DNA from: an uncultured Clostridium sp.
Lineage (GTDB): Bacteria; Bacillota; Clostridia; TANB77; CAG-508
Length of the DNA stretch: 13,756 nt
Direction: 5' to 3'
Assembly (NCBI GenBank): GCA_947062645.1
Contig: CAMSQT010000011.1
Coordinates: 1 to 13,756 of the forward strand
Shown: one piece after another, positions 7,413-13,756 of the stretch
How positions within the stretch are numbered: the first letter of the stretch is position 1
How the letters are laid out: each line of letters begins with the position of its first letter
Position numbers and translations under genes: made by a program
The notes under the pieces: generated by a model
The model's database searches: none
The model's input: the letters and a program-made list of their open reading frames with translations, nothing else
What the model was told of the DNA's origin: nothing

Positions 7413-8360
7413 TTAATCATCTTCTGATGCAAAATCTAGTCCTAATGAACGTAATTTTGCTGTTACTTCGTCAAATGATTTTTTACCTAAGTTACGCACT
7501 TTCATCATTTCTGATTCTGATTTATTTGTTAAGTCTTCAACTGTAGCAATTCCAGCTCTTTTTAAGCAGTTGAATGATCTTACAGATAATTCTAGTTCTT
7601 CAATTGACATTTCTAATACTTTTTCTTTTTTAGATTCTTCTTTTTCTATCATAACTTGAGTATTTTTGGTTGCTTCTGATAAATCGATAAATAATTCTAA
7701 GTGACCTGTCATTACTTTGGCAGCTAAGCTTAATGCTTCATGTGCTTTTAAGCTTCCATCTGTCCATACTTCGATTACTAATTTATCGTAATCTACCATT
7801 TGTCCTACTCTTGTATTTTCTACTTGATAGTTTACTTTTTTAACTGGTGTATAGATAGAATCGATTGGAAGTACTGATATGTCTTGATTTGGTTTTTTAT
7901 TTTTTTCGGCTGAGTTATATCCTCTTCCTCTGTCTGCTGTCATTTCCATTTTTAGGCTTCCACCTTGGGAAATGGTAGCAATATGTAATTCTGGATTTAA
8001 GATTTCAACAGTTCCATCTGTTATGATATCTCCTGCTGTAACTTCGCCTTCTTTTTTGACATCAATTCTTAAAACTTTTTCTTCGTTTTCGTCAAATTTT
8101 AGTCTAACATTTTTTAGGTTTACTATGATTTCAGGTACATCTTCTACAATGTTTGGTATGGTAGAAAATTCATGTAATACTCCATCAATTTTCACACCTG
8201 TAATACTGCAACCTGGAAGTGATGAAAGTAAAATTCTTCTTAAAGAATTTCCTATTGTTACTCCATAACCTCTTTCTAATGGTTCACATACAAATTTTGC
8301 ATAATTATTAGTATCATTTACCTCTAGACATTCAATATTTGGCTTTTCAAATTCTATCAT
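7413..8360 (-). CDS. rpoA: RNA polymerase alpha subunit
   Basis: This is the 315-residue alpha subunit, which dimerises to start RNA polymerase assembly and contacts activators and UP elements. The N-terminal domain has GYGVTIGNSLRRILLSSLPG (about 31-50), the assembly region. After a charged linker (about 232-247) the C-terminal domain has SVRSFNCLKRAGI and VRNLGKKSFDEV, the DNA-binding helix-hairpin-helix. The start ATG is preceded by TAGGAGGTAAGA. Just before it, CCTAAA and TTTAGG could pair and partly hide the ribosome binding site, a possible control point not tested here. Length and motifs are normal and no frame problem was seen. Confidence 0.98.
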   Translation of the reverse strand: MIEFEKPNIECLEVNDTNNYAKFVCEPLERGYGVTIGNSLRRILLSSLPGCSITGVKIDGVLHEFSTIPNIVEDVPEIIVNLKNVRLKFDENEEKVLRIDVKKEGEVTAGDIITDGTVEILNPELHIATISQGGSLKMEMTADRGRGYNSAEKNKKPNQDISVLPIDSIYTPVKKVNYQVENTRVGQMVDYDKLVIEVWTDGSLKAHEALSLAAKVMTGHLELFIDLSEATKNTQVMIEKEESKKEKVLEMSIEELELSVRSFNCLKRAGIATVEDLTNKSESEMMKVRNLGKKSFDEVTAKLRSLGLDFASEDD

Positions 8361-8436
8361 TCTTACCTCCTAAATTTTAGGAATACCGTTCCCAAATTTT
8401 TTAAAAATTTCTTATGGTATAAATTAAGTACCATTA

Positions 8437-9063
8437 TTATTTTGAGTAAAGCTCTACTATTAAATGTTCTTCGATTGGAATATCTATATCTTCTCTAGCC
8501 GCTAAGCGAATCACTTTACCAGTTAATTTTTCACTATCCTTTTCTAACCATGCTGGCATTGGTCTTTTGCTTGATTCTTCTGCATTTACTTTGATAGTAG
8601 CATTGTCTTTTTTGCTTTCTCTTACGGTGATAACATCTCCTGCTTTTACTAAATAAGATGGAATATCAACTTTTTTACCATTTACTTCGAATTGTGCATG
8701 GTTTACGAATTGTCTTGCTTGCGCTCTAGATGTTCCAAATCCTAATCGATAAACTACGTTATCTAATCTGCTTTCTAAGATTTGTAATAAGTTTTCACCT
8801 GTTACTCCTTTTTTGTTAGAAGCCATTTCAAAGTATTTTCTAAATTGTTTTTCTCCTACTCCATAATATGCTTTTGTTTTTTGTTTTTCTCTTAATTGGG
8901 TACCGTATTCAGAAAGTTTTGCTCTTTTTTGTCCGTGTTGTCCTGGTGCATAGTTTCTTCTAGAAATACTACATTTATCAGTATAGCATCTTTCACCTTT
9001 TAAGAACAATTTTTGTCCTTCTCTACGGCATCTACGACATTGTTCGTCTTTATATCTTGCCAT
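8437..9063 (-). CDS. rpsD: 30S ribosomal protein S4, zinc-binding type
   Basis: S4 nucleates assembly of the 30S body by binding 16S rRNA and in many bacteria represses its own operon. The 208 residues include an N-terminal cysteine set, CRRCRRE and CYTDKC (Cys 9, 12, 26, 31), fitting the zinc-binding C+ form of S4. SISRRNYAPGQHGQKR and the S4 RNA-binding domain SRLDNVVYRLGFGTSRAQAR (about 97-116) follow. The start ATG has AAAGGAG about ten bases upstream. Its place between rpsK and rpoA is the usual alpha-operon position. CGA and CGC codons are used normally; CGG occurs only out of frame. Confidence 0.98.
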   Translation of the reverse strand: MARYKDEQCRRCRREGQKLFLKGERCYTDKCSISRRNYAPGQHGQKRAKLSEYGTQLREKQKTKAYYGVGEKQFRKYFEMASNKKGVTGENLLQILESRLDNVVYRLGFGTSRAQARQFVNHAQFEVNGKKVDIPSYLVKAGDVITVRESKKDNATIKVNAEESSKRPMPAWLEKDSEKLTGKVIRLAAREDIDIPIEEHLIVELYSK

Positions 9064-9101
9064 TGTTTTTTTACTCCTTTCTTAAACTAAATGACACCAA
9101 A

Positions 9102-9497
9102 TTATACACGTCTTCTTTTTGGTGGTCTACAACCATTGTGTGGGATTGGTGTTACGTCTTTAATACTACTTAATTCAAGACCTGCTGTTTGAAGCGCACG
9201 AATAGCAGCTTCTCTACCAGAACCTGGTCCTTTTACAAATACCTCAACAGATTTTAAGCCATGCTCCATAGCAGCTTTAGCTGCTGTTTCTGCTACTTGA
9301 CCTGCTGCATATGGTGTGCTTTTTCTAGAACCTTTAAAACCTAGTTCTCCTGCACTTCCCCAAGAAATTGCATTTCCTTGTGTATCAGTAATTGTAACGA
9401 TTGTATTATTAAAACTAGAATGAATATGAGCAGCACCTTTTTCGATGTTTTTTCTATTTCTTCTAGCTACTTTTTTTGTTGTTACATTTTTAGCCAT
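9102..9497 (-). CDS. rpsK: 30S ribosomal protein S11
   Basis: S11 (131 residues) is a platform protein of the 30S subunit, near the mRNA exit. The basic start MAKNVTTKKVARRNRKN is followed by AHIHSSFNNTIVTITDTQGN (about 23-42), then GRKSTP-like KGSRKSTPYAA and the C-terminal DVTPIPHNGCRPPKRRRV, all strongly conserved in the family. The start ATG follows AAGGAGG. It lies 81 bases after rpsM and 38 bases before rpsD. Length and frame are normal. Confidence 0.98.
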   Translation of the reverse strand: MAKNVTTKKVARRNRKNIEKGAAHIHSSFNNTIVTITDTQGNAISWGSAGELGFKGSRKSTPYAAGQVAETAAKAAMEHGLKSVEVFVKGPGSGREAAIRALQTAGLELSSIKDVTPIPHNGCRPPKRRRV

Positions 9498-9578
9498 TTT
9501 GCGTGTTTCCTCCTTGTTTCAAAATTTTATTTTAATGTTTTAAATTCCTATTCAAATTTGACTGAAATTGAATTTTAT

Positions 9579-9947
9579 TTATTTTTTAGATTTACTAACT
9601 AATTTTCTAGGACCTTTTCTAGTTCTAGCATTTGTCTTAGTTCTTTGTCCTCTAACGGGAAGTCCTCTTCTATGTCTTAATCCTCTGTAGCAACCAATTT
9701 CAGTAAGTCTTTTAATATTAAGAGCAACTTCTCTTCTTAAATCACCTTCAACAGTATAAGAAGCATCCATTACTTTTCTAATATCATTTACTTGGTCATC
9801 TGTTAAATCTTTAATTCTAGTGTCTGGATTGATACCAGCTTTTTCAAGGATTTTTCTAGAACTTGATACTCCTATTCCATAAATATAGGTAAGTCCTATT
9901 TCTACTCTTTTTTCCTTTGGTAAATCTACTCCTGCTATACGAGCCAT
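9579..9947 (-). CDS. rpsM: 30S ribosomal protein S13
   Basis: S13 (122 residues) sits in the 30S head and contacts the P-site tRNA and the large subunit. MARIAGVDLPKEKRVEIGLTYI at the start, a helix-hairpin-helix region, and RGLRHRRGLPVRGQRTKTNARTRKG near the end are diagnostic. I use ATG 9945-9947, ten bases after TTGGAGGT; an in-frame TTG at 9965 would start on the ribosome binding site itself. In most alpha operons rpsM follows rpmJ closely, but here a 200-base structured gap separates them, suggesting control of the alpha-operon part at this point. Confidence 0.98.
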   Translation of the reverse strand: MARIAGVDLPKEKRVEIGLTYIYGIGVSSSRKILEKAGINPDTRIKDLTDDQVNDIRKVMDASYTVEGDLRREVALNIKRLTEIGCYRGLRHRRGLPVRGQRTKTNARTRKGPRKLVSKSKK

Positions 9948-10000
9948 GTTTTTTTGCACCTCCAAAATATTTTTTATTACTTAATTTGTTTGTCCTAAAA

Positions 10001-10052
10001 AGCTTTAAAGGTGAAATGCTACCTAGTGTTTACCCTAGGTCTCTTTAAAGTT
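10001..10052 (-). promoter_or_regulatory. Structured RNA element 2 upstream of rpsM
   Basis: On the minus strand CTTTAAAG (10043-10050) can pair with CTTTAAAG (10003-10010), enclosing a second stem between ACCTAG-complementary arms (10021-10026 and 10035-10040). A short T run follows (CTTTTTAGG), so this could be an attenuator-type hairpin. It shares TAGGTAGC-N5-ACCTTTA with the neighbouring element. Confidence 0.55.
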
Positions 10053-10070
10053 TTAAAACAATATATATAA

Positions 10071-10134
10071 ACACAGAATTTGATATGTATCCCTTTTTGA
10101 ATAAAGGTTACAGCCGCTACCTAATTCTATGTTA
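10071..10134 (-). promoter_or_regulatory. Structured RNA element 1 after rpmJ
   Basis: Minus strand: AACATAGAATT (about 10123-10133) pairs with AATTCTGTGTT (about 10071-10081), a stem of about 11 bp with one G-U pair. Inside are TAGGTAGC, a short CCTTT/AAAGG hairpin and GGGATAC. I do not match it to a known riboswitch class. Confidence 0.5.
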
Positions 10135-10147
10135 TTAACAATAAGGA

Positions 10148-10261
10148 TTAACCTTGTCTTTGTTTGTGTTTAGGGTTTTCGCAAATAACTCTAATGACAC
10201 CTTTTCTTTTTATGATTTTGCATTTGTCACATATCTTTTTTACAGATGGTCTTACTTTCAT
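10148..10261 (-). CDS. rpmJ: 50S ribosomal protein L36
   Basis: This 37-residue L36 reads MKVRPSVKKICDKCKIIKRK and ends VICENPKHKQRQG. The zinc ligands CDKC, the later Cys and the His (CxxC...C...H) are all present, so it is the zinc-binding form. The start ATG follows AGAGGTG. It lies between infA and rpsM as expected, 57 bases after infA. The frame is intact and the length is exactly that of the family. Confidence 0.98.
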   Translation of the reverse strand: MKVRPSVKKICDKCKIIKRKGVIRVICENPKHKQRQG

Positions 10262-10318
10262 TTTTTGCACCTCTTCTTTCTTTAAACATATTTTATTTGG
10301 GTTAATTTTTAACTATTT

Positions 10319-10537
10319 TTACTTTGCTCTCCAAGTAATTCTTCCTCTGGTTAAATCATAAGGTGATAATTCAAGTTTTACCTTATCTCCTGGTAAAATT
10401 TTGATATAGTTCATTCTTAATTTACCAGATATATGAGCTAATATTTGATGTCCATTTTCAAGTTCTACCTTGAAATTTGTATTTGGTAACGATTCTACTA
10501 CCGTTCCTTCTACTTCAATTACATCTTCTTTTGCCAA
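10319..10537 (-). CDS. infA: Translation initiation factor IF-1
   Basis: IF-1 (72 residues) blocks the ribosomal A site during initiation. The sequence AKEDVIEVEGTVVESLPNTN through GHQILAHISGKLRMNYIKIL and PYDLTRGRITWRAK is the full OB-fold of the family. The start codon is TTG (10535-10537), five bases after GGAGGGAG, and the protein length supports it. It follows map by 89 bases that contain a 12-bp perfect hairpin. Confidence 0.98.
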   Translation of the reverse strand: MAKEDVIEVEGTVVESLPNTNFKVELENGHQILAHISGKLRMNYIKILPGDKVKLELSPYDLTRGRITWRAK

Positions 10538-10575
10538 TTTTTCTCCCTCCTTAAAGAGCTTTATACATTGATTTT

Positions 10576-10601
10576 AAAGCAAAATAGGGCTATTTTGCTT
10601 T
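10576..10601. terminator. 12-bp perfect hairpin between map and infA
   Basis: AAAGCAAAATAG and CTATTTTGCTTT form a perfect 12-bp stem with a two-base apex. On the minus strand only TTT follows, then AAAATC, so termination of the operon is weak at best; on the plus strand five T's follow. It could be an attenuator or an RNA processing site. Confidence 0.5.
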
Positions 10602-10626
10602 TTAACTACTGTATTATACAACAATT

Positions 10627-11397
10627 TTAAAGTATTGTCAAGATTTCTGGCTCTTTTTCTGTAATTAAAATTGTATTTTCATAATGAGCAGATAAACTTC
10701 CATCTTCTGTGACAATTGTCCATCCGTCATTTAACTCTAAAATGTTTGGTTTTCCGGCTATTACCATAGGTTCTATGGCCAGTGTCATACCTGGTTCTAA
10801 TCGAATGCCTCTTCCAGCTTTTCCGTAGTTTGGAATTCCTGGATCTTCATGCATTTCTTTTCCAATTCCATGTCCTTGGAATTCTTTTATGACAGAATAT
10901 CCTTGTGAATGTACATATTCACCAATAGCATGGCAGACATCTCCAATTCGATTTCCGGATTTTGCATATTTTATTCCTTCAAAAAATGCTTGTTTCGTTA
11001 CTTTTACTAAGTTCTCTGCCTCTTTAGAAGCTTTTCCTACAATAAAAGTTCTTGCTGCATCTCCATTAAAACCATTTTTTAGAGCTACCGTATCAATGCT
11101 TACCACATCACCATCTTTTAATATTCTGCTTTTAGATGGTATACCATGAATTATTTCATCATTGATTGACACACAAATAGAAGCTGGAAAAGGAGGTACT
11201 CCTTTGATTCCAATATCATACCCCTTTTCTGCCGGAATCGCTCCTAAGCTTCTCATTTTATTTTCTGCTATTTGGTCTAATTCCCATGTTGACATACCTA
11301 CCCTTATTTTCTGTTCTATTTCTTCATACACACTTGCAACTACTTTGCAAACTTCTTTCATATGTTCAATTTCTTTTTTTGATTTGATGGTTACCAC
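10627..11397 (-). CDS. map: Methionine aminopeptidase, type I
   Basis: This enzyme removes the initiator methionine from new proteins. It has 256 residues and the full set of metal ligands: D102, D113, H176, E209 and E240, with H84 (EIIHGIP) and GHGIGKEMHEDPGIPN around the active site. The start is GTG (11395-11397), 11 bases after AAAGGAG; the start VTIKSKKEIEHMKEV aligns well with the family. D102 lies in SIDTVALKNGFNGDAARTF, where most type I enzymes have NIDVG. It follows adk, the usual neighbour. Six CGG triplets occur in this gene, all out of frame, and the reading frame is intact. Confidence 0.97.
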   Translation of the reverse strand: MVTIKSKKEIEHMKEVCKVVASVYEEIEQKIRVGMSTWELDQIAENKMRSLGAIPAEKGYDIGIKGVPPFPASICVSINDEIIHGIPSKSRILKDGDVVSIDTVALKNGFNGDAARTFIVGKASKEAENLVKVTKQAFFEGIKYAKSGNRIGDVCHAIGEYVHSQGYSVIKEFQGHGIGKEMHEDPGIPNYGKAGRGIRLEPGMTLAIEPMVIAGKPNILELNDGWTIVTEDGSLSAHYENTILITEKEPEILTIL

Positions 11398-11421
11398 TTT
11401 AAATTCTTCTCCTTTATTTTT

Positions 11422-11476
11422 AAGGAGTGTCCCCTATTCCCTAAAATAGGGATTTAAGGATCGTCCCCCAATCCCC
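11422..11476. repeat. Two imperfect GTCCCC repeats with a hairpin
   Basis: Plus strand: AAGGAGTGTCCCCTATTCCC (11422-11441) and AAGGATCGTCCCCCAATCCC (11456-11475), period 34 bases. Between them CCCTA/TAGGG arms form a small palindrome. The GGGGAC core and dimeric layout recall the recD2-side repeat and REP-like elements. It fills the adk-map gap and overlaps the end of the map ribosome-binding region only marginally. Confidence 0.65.
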
Positions 11477-11481
11477 GTTTT

Positions 11482-12148
11482 TTAATTTTTTATATCTTTA
11501 ACAATATCTTCTGCTACGTCTTTTCCCATTCTATTGATAGATGTACTTACGGTTTCGGTTCTTAGTACTCCTTTTTTAGTATAATATTCTACTAATGGGC
11601 TAGTTTTTTCTTCGTAAATTTCTAGTCTTCTATTGATAGCTTCTGCGTTAGAATCGTCTTCTCTTTGTTTTAGGGATGCTCCACATTTATCGCAGATTCC
11701 TTCTTGTTTTGGTGGATTTAATTTGATATTATAAGTTGCTTTACATTCTTGGTTCGTACATACTCTTCTTGTTAGCATTCTATCGATTAGTTCTTCTTTT
11801 GGTGTTACTAAATTGATTACTAGGTCTACTTTTTTTCCTAAGTTTTCTAAGATTTCGTCTAGTTTTTTAGCTTGCTCAGTAGTTCTTGGAAAACCATCTA
11901 AGATGCTTCCGTTTTTTTGCATCTTCTTGGTTTAATCTATCTATTACCATTGGTACAGTAATTTCGTCTGGTACTAGGTCTCCTTTTGAAATATAACGGT
12001 CTGCTTCAATTCCTAACTCAGTTTTTTCACTGATGTTTTTTCTAAAGATATCTCCTGTTGATATTTGTGGGAATCCTGTTTGTTCACTTATAATTCCTGC
12101 AATGGTTCCTTTTCCTGTTCCTTGCGCTCCTAACATGATTATTACCAT
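11482..12148 (-). CDS. adk: Adenylate kinase with one +1 frameshift at CGG
   Basis: Adenylate kinase interconverts AMP, ATP and ADP and is essential in bacteria. The start ATG follows GAGGAGAG. The P-loop is GAQGTGKGT (7-15), with Gln where most have Pro. The AMP-binding part ISTGDIFRKNI follows. At codon 80 the zero frame meets CGG (11909-11911); skipping the C turns AAA CGG AAG into AAA GGA AGC and gives GSILDGFPRT, the conserved AMP-binding segment. The total is then exactly 221 residues. The LID domain has four cysteines (CTNQEC, CDKC), the zinc type. Without the skip the product would be about 90 residues and inactive, so a truly broken gene is implausible unless another copy exists. Confidence 0.93.
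11909..11911 (-). other. adk frameshift site (CGG)
   Basis: GCA AAA AAA CGG AAG CAT in zero frame gives A-K-K-R-K-H. Skipping the C gives AAA AAA GGA AGC ATC, K-K-G-S-I. The seven-A run beside it offers a second explanation here: losing one A would also restore the frame (AAA AAC GGA, K-N-G). Confidence 0.8.
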
Positions 12149-12185
12149 AATAAATCTCTCCTCTTTCTCTATTTTAACAAACCTT

Positions 12186-12214
12186 ATTGTACTACATTAA
12201 CTGGAAAATAGCAA
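12186..12214 (-). promoter_or_regulatory. Promoter of the adk-ribosomal operon
   Basis: Minus strand: -35 TTGCTA (12209-12214), a 17-base spacer, and -10 TACAAT (12186-12191), about 37 bases before the adk ATG. Confidence 0.8.
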
Positions 12215-12231
12215 GACTTTTTTTGGTTTTC

Positions 12232-12273
12232 ATAAAAAAAGCCGTGCTATTTAAATAGTACGGTTTTTACAAT
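12232..12273 (-). terminator. Terminator of the Rpn nuclease gene
   Basis: Minus strand: AAAACCGTACTATTTAAATAGCACGGC followed by seven T's, directly after the stop of the nuclease gene. There is one A-C mismatch in the stem. Confidence 0.9.
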
Positions 12274-13085
12274 TTTTCTATTTCTTCTTTGGTTAGTTTT
12301 GTTGCTTTTTTTATGTCTTCTACTTTCATTCCCATTTTTAAAAGTTCTTTTGCTATTTCTCTTTGTTTTTTTCTTTCTCCTTCTTCCATGGCTCCTTCTC
12401 TTATGCTTTTTTCGTCTCTTATTGCTTTATCTCTTAAAAATGCAATTCTTCTTTCTGCCTCTTCTCCTGTTAAATATTCGTATTCATCATTAGCCTTTTT
12501 AATTTCCTCATTTTCTTTCATGGCTAATTCTACCTCCTTTTGGTTTGTTTGACTGATAAACTGCATCCATTGTTCTAATTTTGTTTTCGTTTCTCTTTTT
12601 TCTTTAATAAACTTAGGAATTTGAACAAAATGTATCTCCAACTTGTCTGTTAGTATTTTATTTTGATAATCTCTTCTTATTTTTGCTATTTCATGAAATG
12701 GTCCTTCTTCAAATTGTTCGTAATTTAAAATATTGACTGCTATTGTCTTTTTAACTCTCCTATAATTTTCTCCTGCTGTTAAATTATTATAATAGTTTCC
12801 TGACCAATAGTATAAAGTTCTCTCAACAAAATTATTAGGATTTAACATTTGTACTTCTACATTAACAACTGTATTATCATTTAAAATAGCTAAAATATCC
12901 AATCTTCCTAATTTGTTCTGTTCTAACTGCTTTTCTAAAGTTACCTCTGCTTGTAATTCTACTTTTTCGATTGGTATTTCTAAGATAGCAATTAAAAAAT
13001 CTTTTAGGATGCTTTCATTGCCCTTCTTAGAAAATATTTTCTTAAATATGTAATCATTTGTAATTGGTATTTTTGTTTTTACCAT
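12267..13085 (-). CDS. Rpn-type PD-(D/E)XK nuclease family protein
   Basis: This 272-residue protein matches the Rpn / PDDEXK_2 family (recombination-promoting nuclease, often labelled transposase). It opens with TNDYIFKKIFSKKGNESILKDF. The likely catalytic set follows: Glu in the early helix, then GRLDILAILNDNTVVNVEVQ (about 59-78) with Asp 62 and the E-V-Q core in place of E-x-K. ERTLYYWSGNYYNNL comes next, and the tail ends with a Glu/Lys-rich coiled-coil-like part and MGMKVEDIKKATKLTKEEI. The start ATG follows AAAGGAAGGG. It has its own promoter and terminator and lies just upstream of adk, where secY would usually be, which suggests insertion or rearrangement. Family members have been linked to recombination and phage defence; the role here is unproven. 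Confidence 0.85.
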   Translation of the reverse strand: MVKTKIPITNDYIFKKIFSKKGNESILKDFLIAILEIPIEKVELQAEVTLEKQLEQNKLGRLDILAILNDNTVVNVEVQMLNPNNFVERTLYYWSGNYYNNLTAGENYRRVKKTIAVNILNYEQFEEGPFHEIAKIRRDYQNKILTDKLEIHFVQIPKFIKEKRETKTKLEQWMQFISQTNQKEVELAMKENEEIKKANDEYEYLTGEEAERRIAFLRDKAIRDEKSIREGAMEEGERKKQREIAKELLKMGMKVEDIKKATKLTKEEIEKL

Positions 13086-13100
13086 ATACCCTTCCTTTCT

Positions 13101-13129
13101 ATTTTACTAAAAAAGTTTGTTTTTGGCAA
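13101..13129 (-). promoter_or_regulatory. Promoter of the Rpn nuclease gene
   Basis: Minus strand: -35 TTGCCA (13124-13129), a 17-base spacer, and -10 TAAAAT (13101-13106), 15 bases before the ATG, so the leader is short. Confidence 0.75.
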
Positions 13130-13371
13130 GAACTTTTTTGTAAAACTTTACATGTATTTGCATTTTGCTTAAAATTTAGAACATAAGATTTTTGAACTAT
13201 AATTGAATCTATCAATTTTAAGATAATGTAAAAAAATTTGTTAAAAATTTGCTCTTTTTTTCTTGAAAATTTATCGATTTTAAAAATTAAATCATAAAAT
13301 ATAAAATAATTATAGAATAAATTTATTTTATGCAATATTTAAAACAAAATTGCATATATCTATTAAACCAC

Positions 13372-13429
13372 AAAATGCCGAAAGTTGCAATACTTTCATA
13401 AGTTTTTTCATCGCAATTTTCGACATTTT
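13372..13429 (-). terminator. Hairpin after the partial surface gene
   Basis: Arms 13372-13388 and 13413-13429 pair over 17 positions with two imperfect pairs and a 24-base loop. It lies 64 bases past the stop of the gene at the right edge. On the minus strand only TTTT follows before GTGG, so it is a modest terminator candidate; the plus strand has a longer T run. Confidence 0.5.
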
Positions 13430-13492
13430 TCTACTCTTTATAACTTCTTTTTCTAACCTTTTTATATAGCATTCTATTTTATCTTTTGTAAT

Positions 13493-13756
13493 TTAATTCA
13501 TTTGCCATTTTAAAATTGGCCTGTTGTCTTTATAATTCCACAATAATTCATTTCCTTCTTGGTACTTACTTGTCCAGTTTAAATTATTAGAATAGGTTTC
13601 TTTTTTGTTTAAAATGTTAGCAAAGGTTGGGGTTTGTATTTGTTGTTGTGTTAAAGCTATTCCTCCATTTGTGTTACTTCCACCACAAGTGTTTAAGTAA
13701 TAGCAGTTATTAATATGAAAGGTAGACCCATTTCCCTTTAATCCTAAAATTCCTCC
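13493..13756 (-). CDS. C-terminus of a probable GLUG-type surface protein
   Basis: This open frame enters from the right edge and ends at TAA 13493-13495, leaving 87 residues. It reads GGILGLKGNGSTFHINNCYY, then LNTCGGSNTNGGIALTQQQ, and ends with the block LLWNYKDNRPILKWQMN. The order of a glycine-rich turn, NCYYLNT, a TxxxFxxxLN stretch and a final NxxxPILKWQ is typical of the end of GLUG-repeat and related cell-surface or prepilin-linked proteins in Clostridia. The gene start and any signal peptide are outside the window. No CGG codon occurs in the part seen. Confidence 0.65.
   Translation of the reverse strand, partial: GGILGLKGNGSTFHINNCYYLNTCGGSNTNGGIALTQQQIQTPTFANILNKKETYSNNLNWTSKYQEGNELLWNYKDNRPILKWQMN

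Larger units (their letters stand above)
13086..13492. other. AT-rich intergenic region
   Basis: This stretch of about 400 bases holds the nuclease promoter at one end and a hairpin at the other. Between 13130 and 13370 it is over 80 percent A+T by eye. The one frame seen there (13099-13335) is low-complexity, lacks a ribosome binding site and overlaps the promoter, so I do not call a gene. Confidence 0.7.

Noticed and set aside
9945..9965. Upstream TTG start for rpsM
   Set aside because: It lies on the GGAGGT binding site; the ATG at 9945-9947 matches the S13 family start.
10071..10134. A tRNA gene
   Set aside because: No acceptor/T-arm pattern and no GGTTCRA loop; the stem spacing does not fit a cloverleaf.
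13099..13335. 78-residue frame on the minus strand
   Set aside because: Low-complexity Phe/Ile/Lys/Asn composition, no ribosome binding site, and its 3' end overlaps the nuclease promoter.

Overview
The window is AT-rich and every supported gene lies on the minus strand. It looks like a contig from an uncultured Clostridia-type member of the Bacillota. Three things point there: strong AGGAGG-type ribosome binding sites, a ribosomal alpha operon with the Clostridia order (adk-map-infA-rpmJ-rpsM-rpsK-rpsD-rpoA-rplQ), and a prepilin with the GITLIALVITI signature. No rRNA, tRNA or CRISPR array was seen. Bases 1-46 are Illumina adapter and index sequence, so the left end is a technical artefact.

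Layout in transcription order, from high to low coordinates: (1) the C-terminal end of a probable surface protein (13493-13756), a hairpin and an AT-rich spacer; (2) a lone Rpn/PD-(D/E)XK nuclease gene with its own promoter and terminator (12232-13129); (3) a promoter followed by adk, map, infA, rpmJ, a structured 200-base gap, rpsM, rpsK, rpsD, rpoA, rplQ and a terminator (6814-12214); (4) a promoter-driven prepilin-like protein with Ig-like domains, and a small membrane-anchored unknown protein (4636-6756); (5) recD2 with promoter and terminator (2199-4547); (6) a 59-residue orphan with a near-consensus promoter, comFC starting at an apparent ATT codon, and a KAP-type P-loop NTPase that runs off the window (47-2154).

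The standout observation concerns CGG codons. recD2 is interrupted by five single-base frameshifts and adk by one. All six have the same form: a zero-frame CGG codon where skipping the C restores the frame and supplies a glycine codon (GGA or GGT), usually a family-conserved glycine. By hand scan, no other gene in the window has an in-frame CGG, while 21 out-of-frame CGG triplets inside genes disturb nothing. With the six C's skipped, recD2 gives exactly 744 residues and adk 221, both normal lengths. The simplest biological reading is that CGG has no decoding tRNA in this organism and acts as a +1 frameshift site. The competing reading is a consensus artefact, because untrimmed adapter (its complement contains CGGAAGAGC) is present in this contig. 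Evidence for and against each is given below.
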